From: JASLMY01 sp965226475
GTDB taxonomy: Bacteria; Pseudomonadota; Alphaproteobacteria; GCA-2731375
Length of the DNA stretch: 64,000 nucleotides
Reading direction: 5' to 3'
Assembly: GCA_965226475.1 (NCBI GenBank)
Contig: CBDDDJ010000005.1
Span: 1,178,001-1,242,000 of the forward strand
Shown: piece after piece, positions 52,904 to 62,174 of the stretch
Position numbering within the stretch: position 1 is the first letter of the stretch
Layout of the letters: every line of letters starts with the position of its first letter
Notes under the pieces: generated by a model
The model's database searches: none
What the model saw: the letters and a program-made list of their open reading frames with translations, nothing else
What the model was told of the DNA's origin: nothing
Program-made: the position numbers and the translations under genes

Positions 52904-53380
52904 ATGCGAAATCAATTTACCACTATTCCGCCGCCCGGCGCAACACGAGCTCGTTTCCGGGGAAGGCTTTACCTGGTCCAACACGGCCCAGACGAAGCGA
53001 TTCGCGGCTTGACCGTCTGCACCGATTTTCTCTCGGCCTGCGCCGCCCTGGCGGGATCGCCCGAGGGCGATGTTTGGTTCGTCGCGCCGGATGAGGGCAA
53101 GCCACTCAGGCGCTATCTCGCGGGCTCTCCCGCGCCCCTGGGGTGCGCGATGCGCCGCGAGCCCGAGGGCATTGTCGCCGAGGTCGCGCGCGTGGCTGCC
53201 GTTTCTAAAGCGACGGCGCGTGTCGCCGTGGAGGCCGTCCTTCGAGATCGTGGCGGAATCGGCCATTTCCTCTACGACGCTCGCTCGCTTTTGACAGGGG
53301 GGGGTGTCAAAATAGTGCAGATTGACACTCCCCCGGAAGCGGCTATAGGGAGATTGAAACGGAACGGGCGGCCCCGATAG
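52904..53380 (+). CDS. island protein of unknown function, about 158 aa
   Basis: Not recognised. AAGGA lies at a good distance before ATG 52904 (an ATG at 52901 is also possible). The middle segment EPEGIVAEVARVAAVSKATARVAVEAVLRDRGGIG could be a helix-turn-helix. The 3' part contains a run of eight G inside an inverted repeat. It follows the integrase and excisionase-like genes and is probably cargo of the same island. Confidence 0.5.
   Translation: MRNQFTTIPPPGATRARFRGRLYLVQHGPDEAIRGLTVCTDFLSACAALAGSPEGDVWFVAPDEGKPLRRYLAGSPAPLGCAMRREPEGIVAEVARVAAVSKATARVAVEAVLRDRGGIGHFLYDARSLLTGGGVKIVQIDTPPEAAIGRLKRNGRPR
53289..53312 (+). repeat. inverted repeat with G8 spacer
   Basis: TTTTGACA, GGGGGGGG, TGTCAAAA: a perfect 8-bp inverted repeat around eight G, inside the 3' part of the preceding gene. 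A homopolymer of this length is prone to slippage, and a gain or loss would change the last 25 codons. Confidence 0.7.
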
Positions 53381-53794
53381 AGCCGCCCCTGTTGCGTCGG
53401 AAGCTTTGCGCTCGAACGCCGGATCGATGCAGACACGGCATTTTAGCGATTGGCCCCTGGGACGCAACGGCTTTCAGCGGGGACCAGGGAGGGATTTCAG
53501 ACCCGCAGCCGAGGCTAAGCCGGCAGGAGAAGACCGGGGAACACCCGGGATTTGATCGGCGGCGGCGGAGACCGGCGAGATCGCCAGCGGCCAGCTGGTG
53601 AGGAGTGCTCCGAGGTTGCGACCGATGGCAAAGGCCCTACGGCCGGTGCGCAACCCGCCCGCGGCGACGGCTCGGCTCCGACGAGGCACGCCCTGGCGAA
53701 AAGCCCAACCTTCTGATGTACGTCGCTTTTGTCGTATTTCAGAGGGAAAGGGACTATTGCGCCCGAGCTCTAACTCTCACCAACGAGGCGCGAA
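53381..53794. other. 414 bp without a supported gene
   Basis: Lies between two island genes. Short frames on either strand show no domain and no good ribosome site. Promoters for the following small genes probably lie near its end. Confidence 0.5.
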
Positions 53795-54121
53795 ATGCAC
53801 GAAGCGACACCCGGACAGAAACGAGAGACGGCACGATTGATCGCCAAGCTGGCCGAGCCCGTCACCTTCACCGAGGCGAGCAGACTGATCCGCGACCTAA
53901 AGCGCGAACAGCAGTCTTTTCCGGCGCTTGTGGAAAAAATCCTGGCCGCTGATCATGCCGGCGACGCTGACCGCTTGGGCCGCCTTCTCGCGCGCGCCAA
54001 GCGTCGGGTGAGGCATGGCGACTGGTTGCCGACGCTTCGGCGGCTTGATATCCATCCTCGGCGCGTGCAGCGGCTGATCGCGCACGCTGCGAGCCCGCGA
54101 CACAGGAAGGGAAAGCCATGA
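53795..54121 (+). CDS. small island protein, 108 aa
   Basis: Not recognised with certainty. It is basic and helical: QKRETARLIAKLAEPVTFTEASRLIRDLKREQ. The C-terminal GDWLPTLRRLDIHPRRVQRLIAHA resembles a helix-turn-helix of the kind seen in DUF3102-like proteins. Its stop overlaps the next start by four bases (ATGA at 54118), so the two are translated together. Confidence 0.6.
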   Translation: MHEATPGQKRETARLIAKLAEPVTFTEASRLIRDLKREQQSFPALVEKILAADHAGDADRLGRLLARAKRRVRHGDWLPTLRRLDIHPRRVQRLIAHAASPRHRKGKP

Positions 54122-54414
54122 CCGACGAACGAAGCAAGACGGCAACCGACGCGTTCAACGAAGAGGTAGCCGCCAGGGTGGAGGCGTACATGCGGGCGCT
54201 CCTGATGCTAGAGCGGGCAAGCAGGGGCGGCGCGATGGGGCCAGAGGCGAAGAACGATATCGTTCTATGTGCAGTGCGCATCATGTCGAAGGTGGCGGAG
54301 ATGTTGAAACGACTCGAGGCCGAAGGCCACGACGACTATGCACGTGAGATGGGGTGGTCCTCTGCGGAGGAATTGTCCCGATTTCTGTGGGAGGAGACGG
54401 CGCCCGCCAACTGA
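54118..54414 (+). CDS. small island protein, 98 aa
   Basis: Not recognised. It is acidic and helical (FNEEVAARVEAYMRALLMLERAS, then VRIMSKVAEMLKRLEAEG). It is translationally coupled to the previous gene by an ATGA overlap, so the two products may interact. Confidence 0.6.
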   Translation: MTDERSKTATDAFNEEVAARVEAYMRALLMLERASRGGAMGPEAKNDIVLCAVRIMSKVAEMLKRLEAEGHDDYAREMGWSSAEELSRFLWEETAPAN

Positions 54415-54475
54415 CGCCTGGCTGCGCACAACGCGCAACGACGAGACCTATAAGGCGATGATGAAAGGAAAGACG

Positions 54476-54724
54476 ATGGAAGTGACGCTGACCGACGAAC
54501 ACTTGGCCTGTCTTCGGGCAGTGCGGGCGATGATGGAATTGAACGACACGCCGTCACAGACCGATGACGAAGTGCTCACCCGGGCTCTGGCCCTTGCCGC
54601 CGAGGCAGCGGAAGGAAAGATGATCCATGAGATCGGGGATGAGTTGGCGGAGACGAAGCTGCGAGAGATGAAGGCGTATCCCTTCAGGAAGGCTGACCCC
54701 CTGATTGCAGCGCCCAAATCTTAG
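54476..54724 (+). CDS. small island protein, 82 aa
   Basis: Not recognised. Start ATG 54476 was chosen because AAAGGAAAG precedes it; an upstream ATG at 54461 is in frame. The protein is helical and acidic (MEVTLTDEHLACLRAVRAMMELND, then VLTRALALAAEAAEGKM). It could be an antitoxin-like or regulatory protein, but nothing specific supports this. Confidence 0.5.
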   Translation: MEVTLTDEHLACLRAVRAMMELNDTPSQTDDEVLTRALALAAEAAEGKMIHEIGDELAETKLREMKAYPFRKADPLIAAPKS

Positions 54725-54790
54725 CTTCGGGAGGGATTTCGGGGTGGGGAGTCTCGAATCAACACGAAGACCCATGACTGAGGAAGACCG

Positions 54791-55040
54791 ATGGATGAGA
54801 TGAACCCAATAGCATCAAGCGCAATCGCTGGCGTCATCGCAGGCCTAACGGTGACTACCATACTGGGCATAGCGAGTTACGTTCGACGTTGCTCCGCTAG
54901 ACGTCAGGATATTAGGACAATACGCGAAATATTATTGGAAGGAAGAAAACGAGTGCTGAAAGCGGAAGACACACCCAATGCCAATATGAACACAACAATT
55001 CCAGGGGACGTTCTTCGTGCGGCACAATATAATAACATGA
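54791..55040 (+). pseudogene. membrane protein fragment cut by IS1595-family copy B
   Basis: MDEMNPIASSAIAGVIAGLTVTTILGIASYV forms one membrane helix with a short outside start, followed by a basic cytoplasmic stretch. At 55041 the frame enters the IS. The part after the IS (56274 on) does not clearly continue it. Base composition is lower in GC than its surroundings. Confidence 0.6.
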
Positions 55041-56273
55041 ATGGCTTATCCCTTTGCTTCCGGTCACACCAGATGTTGATCGGCCTTCTACGTTCCAGGC
55101 ACGGTTTTCGGACCGTGCCGGGGGATGTGCGGGAGCTTTTGGACTTGAGGAAGTTGGTTTCGAGTGCTGTCAGGCAGACTGGAGGGCCGGTATTCGGCTC
55201 CGATTGAGGCGGATCGGAGGGCGGGCGATGGCTGGCGCCCGGCCTGCCGGGATCAGACGTGTTGTCCGACGATGTCGCGGTAGTCGGCGGGTCGCAGGCG
55301 CGTGCCGATGCCGAGCAGGGTATCGAAAGCCGTTGCGGTGTGGCGGCGGCGGTTCCAGCGGAACACGAACTCGTCGAGGTAGCGGCGCAGATGGGCGCGG
55401 CGCAGGCCATGGAAGGTTCCGAGCGCCCAGCGCTTCAGGTTCGAGAACACACGATGGATCCACGTCAGCACGAGATGGGCGGGCGTTGCACCGACGACCT
55501 TGGGCTGGTGGTCGTGGTCGGGCAGGCCGCAATAACCGCTCCAGCCATCGGTAATCACCCGCGCGCCCGGCGCCGAGGTTCCGGCAACGAAGGCACGAAG
55601 GCTGCGCGCGGAGAAATCCCCGATCGGCGCCAGCCGGATGCGGCGTGGCTCGCCCTCGGGCGATAGCTCGACCGCGCCGGCAATGCGCATCTTGCCTTGT
55701 GGGCTGCGACCTTGCCCGCCTGTGGCCGGGTCTTTTGCGGTGCGGAACGGGAGGGTGGCCTCATCGATCTCGATCAGGTCCTCAAGCAGGCTGCGATCCG
55801 GATTGACCATGGCACGGCGCAGCTTGTGCAGCAGGAGCCAGGCACTCTTGTAACTGCCGAGCCCGAGCTGGGCCTGGAGTTGCAGGGCGGAGATACCATT
55901 CGAGTGGCTGGTCACGATGTGAACGGCCATGAACCAGGTCTTCAGGGGCAAGTGGCTGCGGTGCATGATCGTGCCTGCGGTCACCGAGGTCTCCTTCCCG
56001 CAGGCCGCACATTCCCAGCTCGCCCGGCGCCGCTTCAGTTCCCAGCCCCTGTCATGGCCGCAGGCGGGGCAGACGAAGCCGTCGGGCCAGCGCCTGGCGG
56101 CGAGATGCCGGGCACAGGAGGCTTCATCGGGAAAGCGCGCCTCGAAGGCGGCGCGGGACATGGGGCGGTCATATTTCCAGCGGCTGGCCATGACGGAACA
56201 TTACACGAACATGCTGCCGACGCCCACCAGAAACTCAACATCTCGTCAAACCGGGCTCAAAGGGATAAGCCTT
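55041..56273 (-). mobile_element. IS1595-family element, copy B
   Basis: The element is 1233 bp, a direct-orientation copy of the element at 49070 (offset 5971), with ends ATGGCTTATCCCTTTG and AAGGCTTATCCCTTTG. Flanking octamers are TAACATGA and ATACTCAT, so no target duplication is seen, unlike copy A. The last inner bases at the right end differ (GCCTT for GCCCT). Confidence 0.9.
55253..56191 (-). CDS. IS1595-family transposase, copy B
   Basis: The protein is 312 aa, identical in deduced sequence to the protein at 49282, with zinc ribbon, IEIDEATL, VITDGWSGY and WIHRVFSNLKRWA motifs. It is intact. The identity of the two copies indicates recent duplication or gene conversion. Confidence 0.92.
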   Translation of the reverse strand: MASRWKYDRPMSRAAFEARFPDEASCARHLAARRWPDGFVCPACGHDRGWELKRRRASWECAACGKETSVTAGTIMHRSHLPLKTWFMAVHIVTSHSNGISALQLQAQLGLGSYKSAWLLLHKLRRAMVNPDRSLLEDLIEIDEATLPFRTAKDPATGGQGRSPQGKMRIAGAVELSPEGEPRRIRLAPIGDFSARSLRAFVAGTSAPGARVITDGWSGYCGLPDHDHQPKVVGATPAHLVLTWIHRVFSNLKRWALGTFHGLRRAHLRRYLDEFVFRWNRRRHTATAFDTLLGIGTRLRPADYRDIVGQHV

Positions 56274-56319
56274 ATACTCATTTATGCTAACGAATTATAG
56301 ACAATTCTTCGATTATCGT

Positions 56320-57684
56320 TCAAGTCGAATTTTTTGGATCGTTCGACGTTCCGAAGGCGGCTTCCATCTCTCGCCGGATGCGGAGCGCGGGGTCGGACTG
56401 GTCGAGGGCGACGTCGGACCATGTGAGCAGTTCGCCCGCCTTGATGTCGCGGGTAAGCGGCCCGTCGCTGGCGAGCCCGAGCGGCAGGCCGCCGATGGCG
56501 AGCGATGTCGCCGCCGGCACCTGCTTGCCCCAGACGAGGTAGCCGCCCTCGCCGTCCAGCATCTCGCCCGCCTTCAGGTCGCGTTTGGCGCAGGCGACGA
56601 CGTCGGAGCGGAAGCCGGTGGGCGCCCCCGTCGCCTCGCCGCGCAGCGCCACGCTCGCCACCGTCACGCCCAGCTCCAGCCCGATCATGTGGGTCGGGCG
56701 ATAGAGGGCGAAGTGCTCGTAGCTTTCATCCGGCAGGAAACCGTATTGCTTGTTGCATTCCACGACATAGTCGTGGCCGGCCTCGACGACGACGAAGGTG
56801 CCCATGCGGATGTGGTGCTCGATCTCGTTCATCTCGGCGTCGAGCGAGGAGACCACCTCGGTCGTGCCCTTGTGGCTGAGCGTGCCGCCCGCCGCCTCGG
56901 GCTTGCAGATCGAGGCGAGCTGGTAGCAGGACGCGGTCCGGAAGCCGAGGCCGTGGGGTTGCGGCGTCAGGCCGGTGGCGTTGCAGACCGCCGTCATCTC
57001 GATCCCCGATTTGGAGCCGTCGTGGAAGCTGTTGAACATCTTCGCATTGAGGCCGCCGGCCTCCGCCTGTTCGGCGGTGATGTAGAAATGGTCCCAGACC
57101 GTCTCCGGCGTCGATTGATGAAAGCTCGGGTGGTAGCTGGTGCCCTTGCCGGCGGAGACGATTCCGAAACCGCAGGTCCGCGCCCAGTCGACATGCTCGC
57201 AGATGAGCGCCGGCTGGTCGCCGTAGGCGAGGCTGTAGACGACGCCCGCCGCCGCCGCCTTGGCCGCGAGCAGCGGCCCGGCGACCACGTCGGCCTCGAC
57301 GTTGACCATGACGATATGGCGGCCGGCTTCAATCGCCATCAGGGCGTGGGCAATGCCGACCCGGGGATCGCCCGTTGCCTCGATCACCAGGTCCAGGCCG
57401 TCGGCGGCGATGAGGGCGGCCGAATCCTCCAGCAAATGCGTGGCGCCGCTCGTCAGCGCATCGGAGAGCGAGGCCGCGGCGAAGGCCGCCTCGTCCCAGC
57501 CCGTGGCGCGGCAGGCGTTCCGCGCCCGTTTCACGTCCAGATCGGCGATCCCCAGCACATGGATGCCGACGGTGCGCCGGGCCTGGCTGAGGAACATGCC
57601 GCCGAACTTGCCGGCGCCGATCAGGCCGACGCGCACCGGCCGTCCGGCCTCCGCGCGGGCGGCCAGCAGGGAATGGAGGTTCAT
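56320..57684 (-). CDS. NAD(P)-dependent oxidoreductase with SAF domain
   Basis: The protein is 454 aa. The N-terminal Rossmann fold VRVGLIGAGKFGGMF resembles homoserine-dehydrogenase-type oxidoreductases, with VIEATGDPRVGIAHALMAI. The C-terminal SAF domain begins near VVACAKRDLKAGEMLDGEGGYLVWG and repeats PLTRDIKAGELLTWSDV. Proteins of this build are often mislabelled as flagellar FlgA. Substrate unknown. It begins 19 bp after the PhyH-type gene stop and is probably in one operon with it. Its stop lies 47 bp from IS1595-family copy B. Confidence 0.85.
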   Translation of the reverse strand: MNLHSLLAARAEAGRPVRVGLIGAGKFGGMFLSQARRTVGIHVLGIADLDVKRARNACRATGWDEAAFAAASLSDALTSGATHLLEDSAALIAADGLDLVIEATGDPRVGIAHALMAIEAGRHIVMVNVEADVVAGPLLAAKAAAAGVVYSLAYGDQPALICEHVDWARTCGFGIVSAGKGTSYHPSFHQSTPETVWDHFYITAEQAEAGGLNAKMFNSFHDGSKSGIEMTAVCNATGLTPQPHGLGFRTASCYQLASICKPEAAGGTLSHKGTTEVVSSLDAEMNEIEHHIRMGTFVVVEAGHDYVVECNKQYGFLPDESYEHFALYRPTHMIGLELGVTVASVALRGEATGAPTGFRSDVVACAKRDLKAGEMLDGEGGYLVWGKQVPAATSLAIGGLPLGLASDGPLTRDIKAGELLTWSDVALDQSDPALRIRREMEAAFGTSNDPKNST

Positions 57685-57703
57685 GGCGTCTCCTCGGGGA
57701 TCC

Positions 57704-58489
57704 TCAGGCCGCGTCGGCGGTCAGCAGGCAATCGTCGGCCAAGGGCTGAATGGCCGTGAAATCGCGGTGCGCGATCCACTCCGCGCGCTTGTATTGTTGA
57801 ATCGCGTTATCCACCCGGTTGGCGCTGACGTAGACGATGGTGCGGCCCCAGGGCGTCATGTTGGGCGGCGAGCCGTGCACCAGGTTGCCGTGGAAGAAGA
57901 TGCCGCCGCCGGGCGCCCCCTTGGGCGCGGCGATGCCGTGCGCGTCCACCAGCCGGGTCATCGTGTCGTTGTCGATGGTCCAGAGCGGATAGCTGGTGGT
58001 CGCCGCGTCGTGGCCGGCCTCGATCACGCCCGCCTTGTGGCTGCCGGGGATGAAATAGAGCGGGCCGTTGAACTCGTTCACCTCGTCCAGGAAGATCGCC
58101 AGGTTCATGGCGCGGGGCTCGGGCATGTCATCGTCGCGCGACCAGACGCCATAGTCCTGGTGCCACTGCCAGACGTCGCCGTCGAAGGCCGCCTTGGCGT
58201 TGACCTTGAACTGGTGGATGTAGACCTCGCCGCCCAGAATCTCCATCGCCGGCCCGACCAGGCGCGGGTGGCGGGCGACCTTCTCGAAAACGTCGGAGAA
58301 GCGGTGCGCGGCGAAGACGGTGCGCACCGTCGTGCCGTCGCTCTCGCGCACGACCTCCTCGCGCTCCAGGGCATAGAGGCGGTCGGCCTCGGCCCGCAGC
58401 ACGGCCGCCTCGGCCGGGCTGAAGAGCTCGGGGAAAAAGAGGTAGCCCTCCTCGTCGAAGCGCCGTTTCTCGGCCTCGCTCAGCTGCAT
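57704..58489 (-). CDS. phytanoyl-CoA dioxygenase (PhyH) family protein
   Basis: The protein is about 261 aa from ATG 58489 (MQLSEAEKRRFDEEGYLFFPELF); the frame is open upstream, but the family N-terminus fits here. Fe(II) ligands lie in WHQDYG (H, D) and HGSPPN (H); the 2-oxoglutarate Arg follows in GRTIVYVSAN. IHQFKVNAKAAFDGD and YFIPGSHKAGV are typical of the ectoine-hydroxylase-like subgroup. It hydroxylates an unknown substrate. It is co-directional with the SAF oxidoreductase. Confidence 0.9.
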   Translation of the reverse strand: MQLSEAEKRRFDEEGYLFFPELFSPAEAAVLRAEADRLYALEREEVVRESDGTTVRTVFAAHRFSDVFEKVARHPRLVGPAMEILGGEVYIHQFKVNAKAAFDGDVWQWHQDYGVWSRDDDMPEPRAMNLAIFLDEVNEFNGPLYFIPGSHKAGVIEAGHDAATTSYPLWTIDNDTMTRLVDAHGIAAPKGAPGGGIFFHGNLVHGSPPNMTPWGRTIVYVSANRVDNAIQQYKRAEWIAHRDFTAIQPLADDCLLTADAA

Positions 58490-59725
58490 TGTCGCCTCCC
58501 TTGCCGGCGGCATTTTAGCACGGCGCCGCCGGCCCGCCCATCGGTTCCGCCCCGCCGCCCCCGGTTTTCCGACGCCGCGTTTCGGCCGAAACCACCAGAC
58601 CCGGTTGGCCGCCGCCCTCTCGGCCAGGTGTCCCACCGGCGACATGGCGCCCCCCGCCGCCAGCCAGCGGCCTTCGGGCCGGACCGGCCCCGGGGCGCCG
58701 GAGGGCGGCAGGCCCCGGGGCGCGGGAGGGGGGCAGGCCTACTTTTGCCGGGTTTTCAGGCCCATTTCAGTGAAAACCCCGTCATTTCGTCCTCCTCGGC
58801 GGCACCGGGGCGACGCGAGCGCGGCCGACAATAGGCCCGCCCGGCGCGAATCTCTTGGTTATGACATGGCGTCCGGCGCGGCCCGGCGCAAGGCGGGGGC
58901 GGGGCCGGGGGAGCGGCGGTCGGCGCGCGCGATCTGGGAGGCCAAAAAGCGCGGATTTCAGCGCTTTCTTCCCACCGGCGATCGCGCCCCAAAGCGCGGG
59001 CCGGAACGCTGGCGGCGGGTCGGGACGGGACGAGAGGGCGGCGAATGCCGCCGCTTTTCGTGACGGTCACGGTCGCCCGGGCACCCCGCCGGCAGCGGCT
59101 TCCGGCCCGCCTTCGCCCGCGATTCACCGTTGGTCTGGTGTAGGCTTGGTATAGGCTTGGTGTAGGCATGGTGTAGGCCTGCCGTTGGCCTGCCGTTGGT
59201 TTTGGCGGGCCCCCGTCGCCCTGGCATCCCGCATCCCTTCGGGGCCTCGCGCGGGCGATGGCCGGGTCCCCGCGCGCCGCCGAATTGCCTCCGGGACAGC
59301 CTCGACCGCCCCCGGACCCGGGCGATGTCCCACCATCGAGGCAAGCCCGGAGCGGGGGTGGACGTAGCGGGGGTGGTGGCAACGACCGGGGCCGGCGTCC
59401 TCGAATACGCTTCGACGCCGGTTGAAGGCACCGTCGTTCTACTCGGCGGCGGACTGGGGATGAACCGAGCGGAGAGCGGCGCGGCCGGCGAGAGATCGGT
59501 CACCGCCCCGGGATAGGGGTGACGCCGGCTGGGCGCGGGCCGAGCGTTGCGGGCGCCCTCGGAGCCGCGCGTCGCCGCCGATCCCGTGCGGGCGACCTTG
59601 CCTGGGTCGGCGAGCTCGAAGCCGGGGATTGCGAAAGACCCCGTTCTTGTCCCAGCTGCGTGAATACGGCATCCAGGAGGGGCCGCCGCATGGTGGTAAT
59701 TCAAGATCCAAGACCCGCACCCAAC
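58490..59725. other. 1.2 kb GC-rich stretch without a supported gene
   Basis: Open frames on both strands are long only because of composition; their translations are Arg/Pro/Gly-rich without domains. The stretch contains an 11-bp-period repeat (59136-59201) and ends in the left target duplication CCCAAC (59720-59725) of IS21 copy B. Confidence 0.55.
59136..59201 (+). repeat. 11-bp tandem repeat, six units
   Basis: Units read TGGTGTAGGCT, TGGTATAGGCT, TGGTGTAGGCA, TGGTGTAGGCC, TGCCGTTGGCC and TGCCGTTGGTT. The period of 11 is close to one helical turn. Confidence 0.85.
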
Positions 59726-59910
59726 TGTCAACGGCGGAGTAAAACCCGGCCATGTGGCGGAGCAAAAGTGGGCCACTTTGGTTCGGTGAGGAGCTTGTCC
59801 CCGTAGTCCACGGGAGGGACCCACGCGCGGCGTGGACTGCCCCTCGGCAGGCAAAGGCCGCGGCGCGCGTGGGAGGGGCCTGTGGGCCCACGGGGGCAAG
59901 CGGATGCCGC

Positions 59911-60678
59911 TCAGGCGCTTTTTGCGGGTTTCTGTTTTCTTCGGCTCTGCTTGAGGCGGAAGCTTTCGCCGTTCATTTCCAGGATATGGACGTGGTGGGT
60001 CAGGCGGTCCAGCAACGCCCCCGTCAGGCGTTCCGAGCCGAAAACCTCCGTCCACTCGTCGAATGGCAGGTTGGAGGTCACCAGGATCGAGCCACGCTCG
60101 TAGCGCTGGCTGAACACCTCGAACAGCAACTCGGCGCCGGTCTTGGAGAGCGGCACGAAACCCAGCTCGTCGATGATGAGGAGCTTGAGGTTGGCGAGCT
60201 TCTTCTGGAACCTCAGCAGCTGTCTGTCATCGCGCGCCTCCATGAGCTCGTGGACCAGGGCGGCGGCGGTGGTAAAGCCGACCGACAGGCCCTTCTGGCA
60301 GGCGGCAAGGCCGAGGCCGAGCGCAATGTGACTCTTGCCGGTGCCGGAATTGCCCAGAGCGATCACATTCTCCCGGCGCTCGATGTACTCGCATCGTGCC
60401 AGCTCGAGGACCAGCGCCTTGTTGAGCGAGGCGATCGCTTTGAAGTCAAAGCTGTCCAAGCTCTTGACGGTCGGGAACTTCGCTTGCCTGATTCGCCGCT
60501 CGACCATGCGGCGCTCGCGGTCGATCAGTTCCAGCTCGGCCAGGCGGAGCAGGTAGCGCACGTGGTCGGCGCCCTCGCTGGCACACTGGCGAGCCAGCTT
60601 GTCGTACTCCCTGAGGAAGGTCGGCAGCTTGAGGGCCTTCAGGTGATGGGCCAGCAACACCTGCGGCGTGTCGCTCAC
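59911..60678 (-). CDS. istB: IS21-family helper ATPase IstB (copy B)
   Basis: About 255 aa from GTG 60678, four-base overlap with istA. The P-loop GNSGTGKSH and Walker B LLIIDELGF are intact. Same deduced protein as at 18558. Confidence 0.93.
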   Translation of the reverse strand: MSDTPQVLLAHHLKALKLPTFLREYDKLARQCASEGADHVRYLLRLAELELIDRERRMVERRIRQAKFPTVKSLDSFDFKAIASLNKALVLELARCEYIERRENVIALGNSGTGKSHIALGLGLAACQKGLSVGFTTAAALVHELMEARDDRQLLRFQKKLANLKLLIIDELGFVPLSKTGAELLFEVFSQRYERGSILVTSNLPFDEWTEVFGSERLTGALLDRLTHHVHILEMNGESFRLKQSRRKQKPAKSA

Positions 60679-62174
60679 GGCGCCGCTCCGCCCAGCAGGC
60701 TCATGTGGCTGGCGGCGGATGTGGTGGTCACCTGGGCCCGCGGCAGATAGGGATAAACGTTCAAGTCGAGCCGGGGGGGTCGACGCTCGACGCGACACAG
60801 CACCAGGTGCTTGACCGCATCATAGCCGATGGCGCCTAACCGCGGGGCATCGCGGATGGCACCGTGCACCTCCTCAAGGGCAAAGGTCTCCAGAAGACGG
60901 AGCACTTGCACGTACTCCCGCTTGCCGGCCTTGCCCATGCGGGCTTCAAGCAAGCGGCGCAGGTTGGCGTACGCCTCGGGCAGCTTCCAACCGGCCAGCG
61001 GGGCGGCTTGATCGAGGGCACCGATCTTCCGCTCCCGCAAGGCCAGATAGTGGATCGGCTCGAAGATCAGGTCCTCTCGTTCGTAAGAGCGTGGGTGCCG
61101 GGCGATGACCTCGGCGGCGCAGCCGATGACCACCTCGTGCACGTAGCCACGGACCCAGACCTCTTGGTGACCGTAGGCGACGGGCACCGAGTAGTCGTTG
61201 CCCCGATAGCGCACCAGGGAGAGCGAATTGACCCGCGTGCCCTCCTTGTCGCAGGCCTCGAAAGGCGCCGGCGGCAATTCCATCAGCTTCTCCCGGTCGC
61301 ATCCGAACCGCTCGCCGATGGTCTCGCGATGGCCGCGCAAGACGTCGCTTTCCCGTCTCCGACATTGATGTTCCAGGTGAGCGTTGAAGGCGTCCCAGCT
61401 CGCAAACCGGGGGATGGGAACCATGAAGTTCCGGCGGGCGTAACCGACCAGCCCCTCCACCTTGCCCTTATCATTGCCCTTGCCGGGGCGGCCATATCGA
61501 TCCTGGAACAGATAATGGGATTGAAGCCCGCTGAACGCTCGCGTTCGTTGCCGCGTGCCGTCCGGCAGGATGCGCGACACCAGGCACTTGTCATTGTCGT
61601 GGAGAATCGATTGGGGAATGCCGCCGAAGAAGGCGAAGGCCCCGTTGTGGCCGTCCAGCCAGGCCTCCGTCGCCGCCGCCGGGTAGGCCGCAACGAAGCA
61701 GGCATCGCCGTGGGGAAGGTCCATGGCGAAAAAATGCGCCCGCCGCTTGACGCCGGCGATGATCGCATCCGCCTCGCCAAAGTCCGCCTGAGCGTGACCC
61801 GGAGGGTGCGCCAGCGGCACGAACATCTCACGCTGGCGACGGCGCCGTTCCCGGACGTAATCCTTGACGATGGTCTGTTTGCCCGCAAAGCCATGCTCGT
61901 CGCGAAGACGCTCGAATATCCGCTTCGCCGTGTGGCGCTGCTTGCAGTGAACCGTTCGGTCCTCTTCCAGAATACGGTCAATGATATCCCTGAAGGGGTC
62001 CAGCTTCGGGCGCTTCGGTGGCTGGCGGCGGCGGTAGCCAGGCGGCTCCGAGTGCCCGAGCATCTTCCTCACCGTCTCTCGCGCCATGCCAAACCGACTC
62101 GCCGCCTCTCGCTGACTCAGCCCATCAACATGGCACGCCAGCCGAACGCGTAGATAAAGGTCCACGGTATACAT
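60675..62174 (-). CDS. istA: IS21-family transposase IstA (copy B)
   Basis: About 499 aa from MYTVDLYLRVRLA. HTH and DDE motifs (AQADFGEAD, ILHDNDKC, GKVEGLVGY) are as in copy A, with two N-terminal substitutions (Leu for Pro, Met for Ile). Intact. Confidence 0.92.
   Translation of the reverse strand: MYTVDLYLRVRLACHVDGLSQREAASRFGMARETVRKMLGHSEPPGYRRRQPPKRPKLDPFRDIIDRILEEDRTVHCKQRHTAKRIFERLRDEHGFAGKQTIVKDYVRERRRRQREMFVPLAHPPGHAQADFGEADAIIAGVKRRAHFFAMDLPHGDACFVAAYPAAATEAWLDGHNGAFAFFGGIPQSILHDNDKCLVSRILPDGTRQRTRAFSGLQSHYLFQDRYGRPGKGNDKGKVEGLVGYARRNFMVPIPRFASWDAFNAHLEHQCRRRESDVLRGHRETIGERFGCDREKLMELPPAPFEACDKEGTRVNSLSLVRYRGNDYSVPVAYGHQEVWVRGYVHEVVIGCAAEVIARHPRSYEREDLIFEPIHYLALRERKIGALDQAAPLAGWKLPEAYANLRRLLEARMGKAGKREYVQVLRLLETFALEEVHGAIRDAPRLGAIGYDAVKHLVLCRVERRPPRLDLNVYPYLPRAQVTTTSAASHMSLLGGAAP

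Noticed and set aside
58958..60055. 365-aa minus-strand frame running from the gene-free stretch into IS21 copy B
   Set aside because: Arg/Pro-rich translation, crosses the IS boundary and overlaps istB in another frame.
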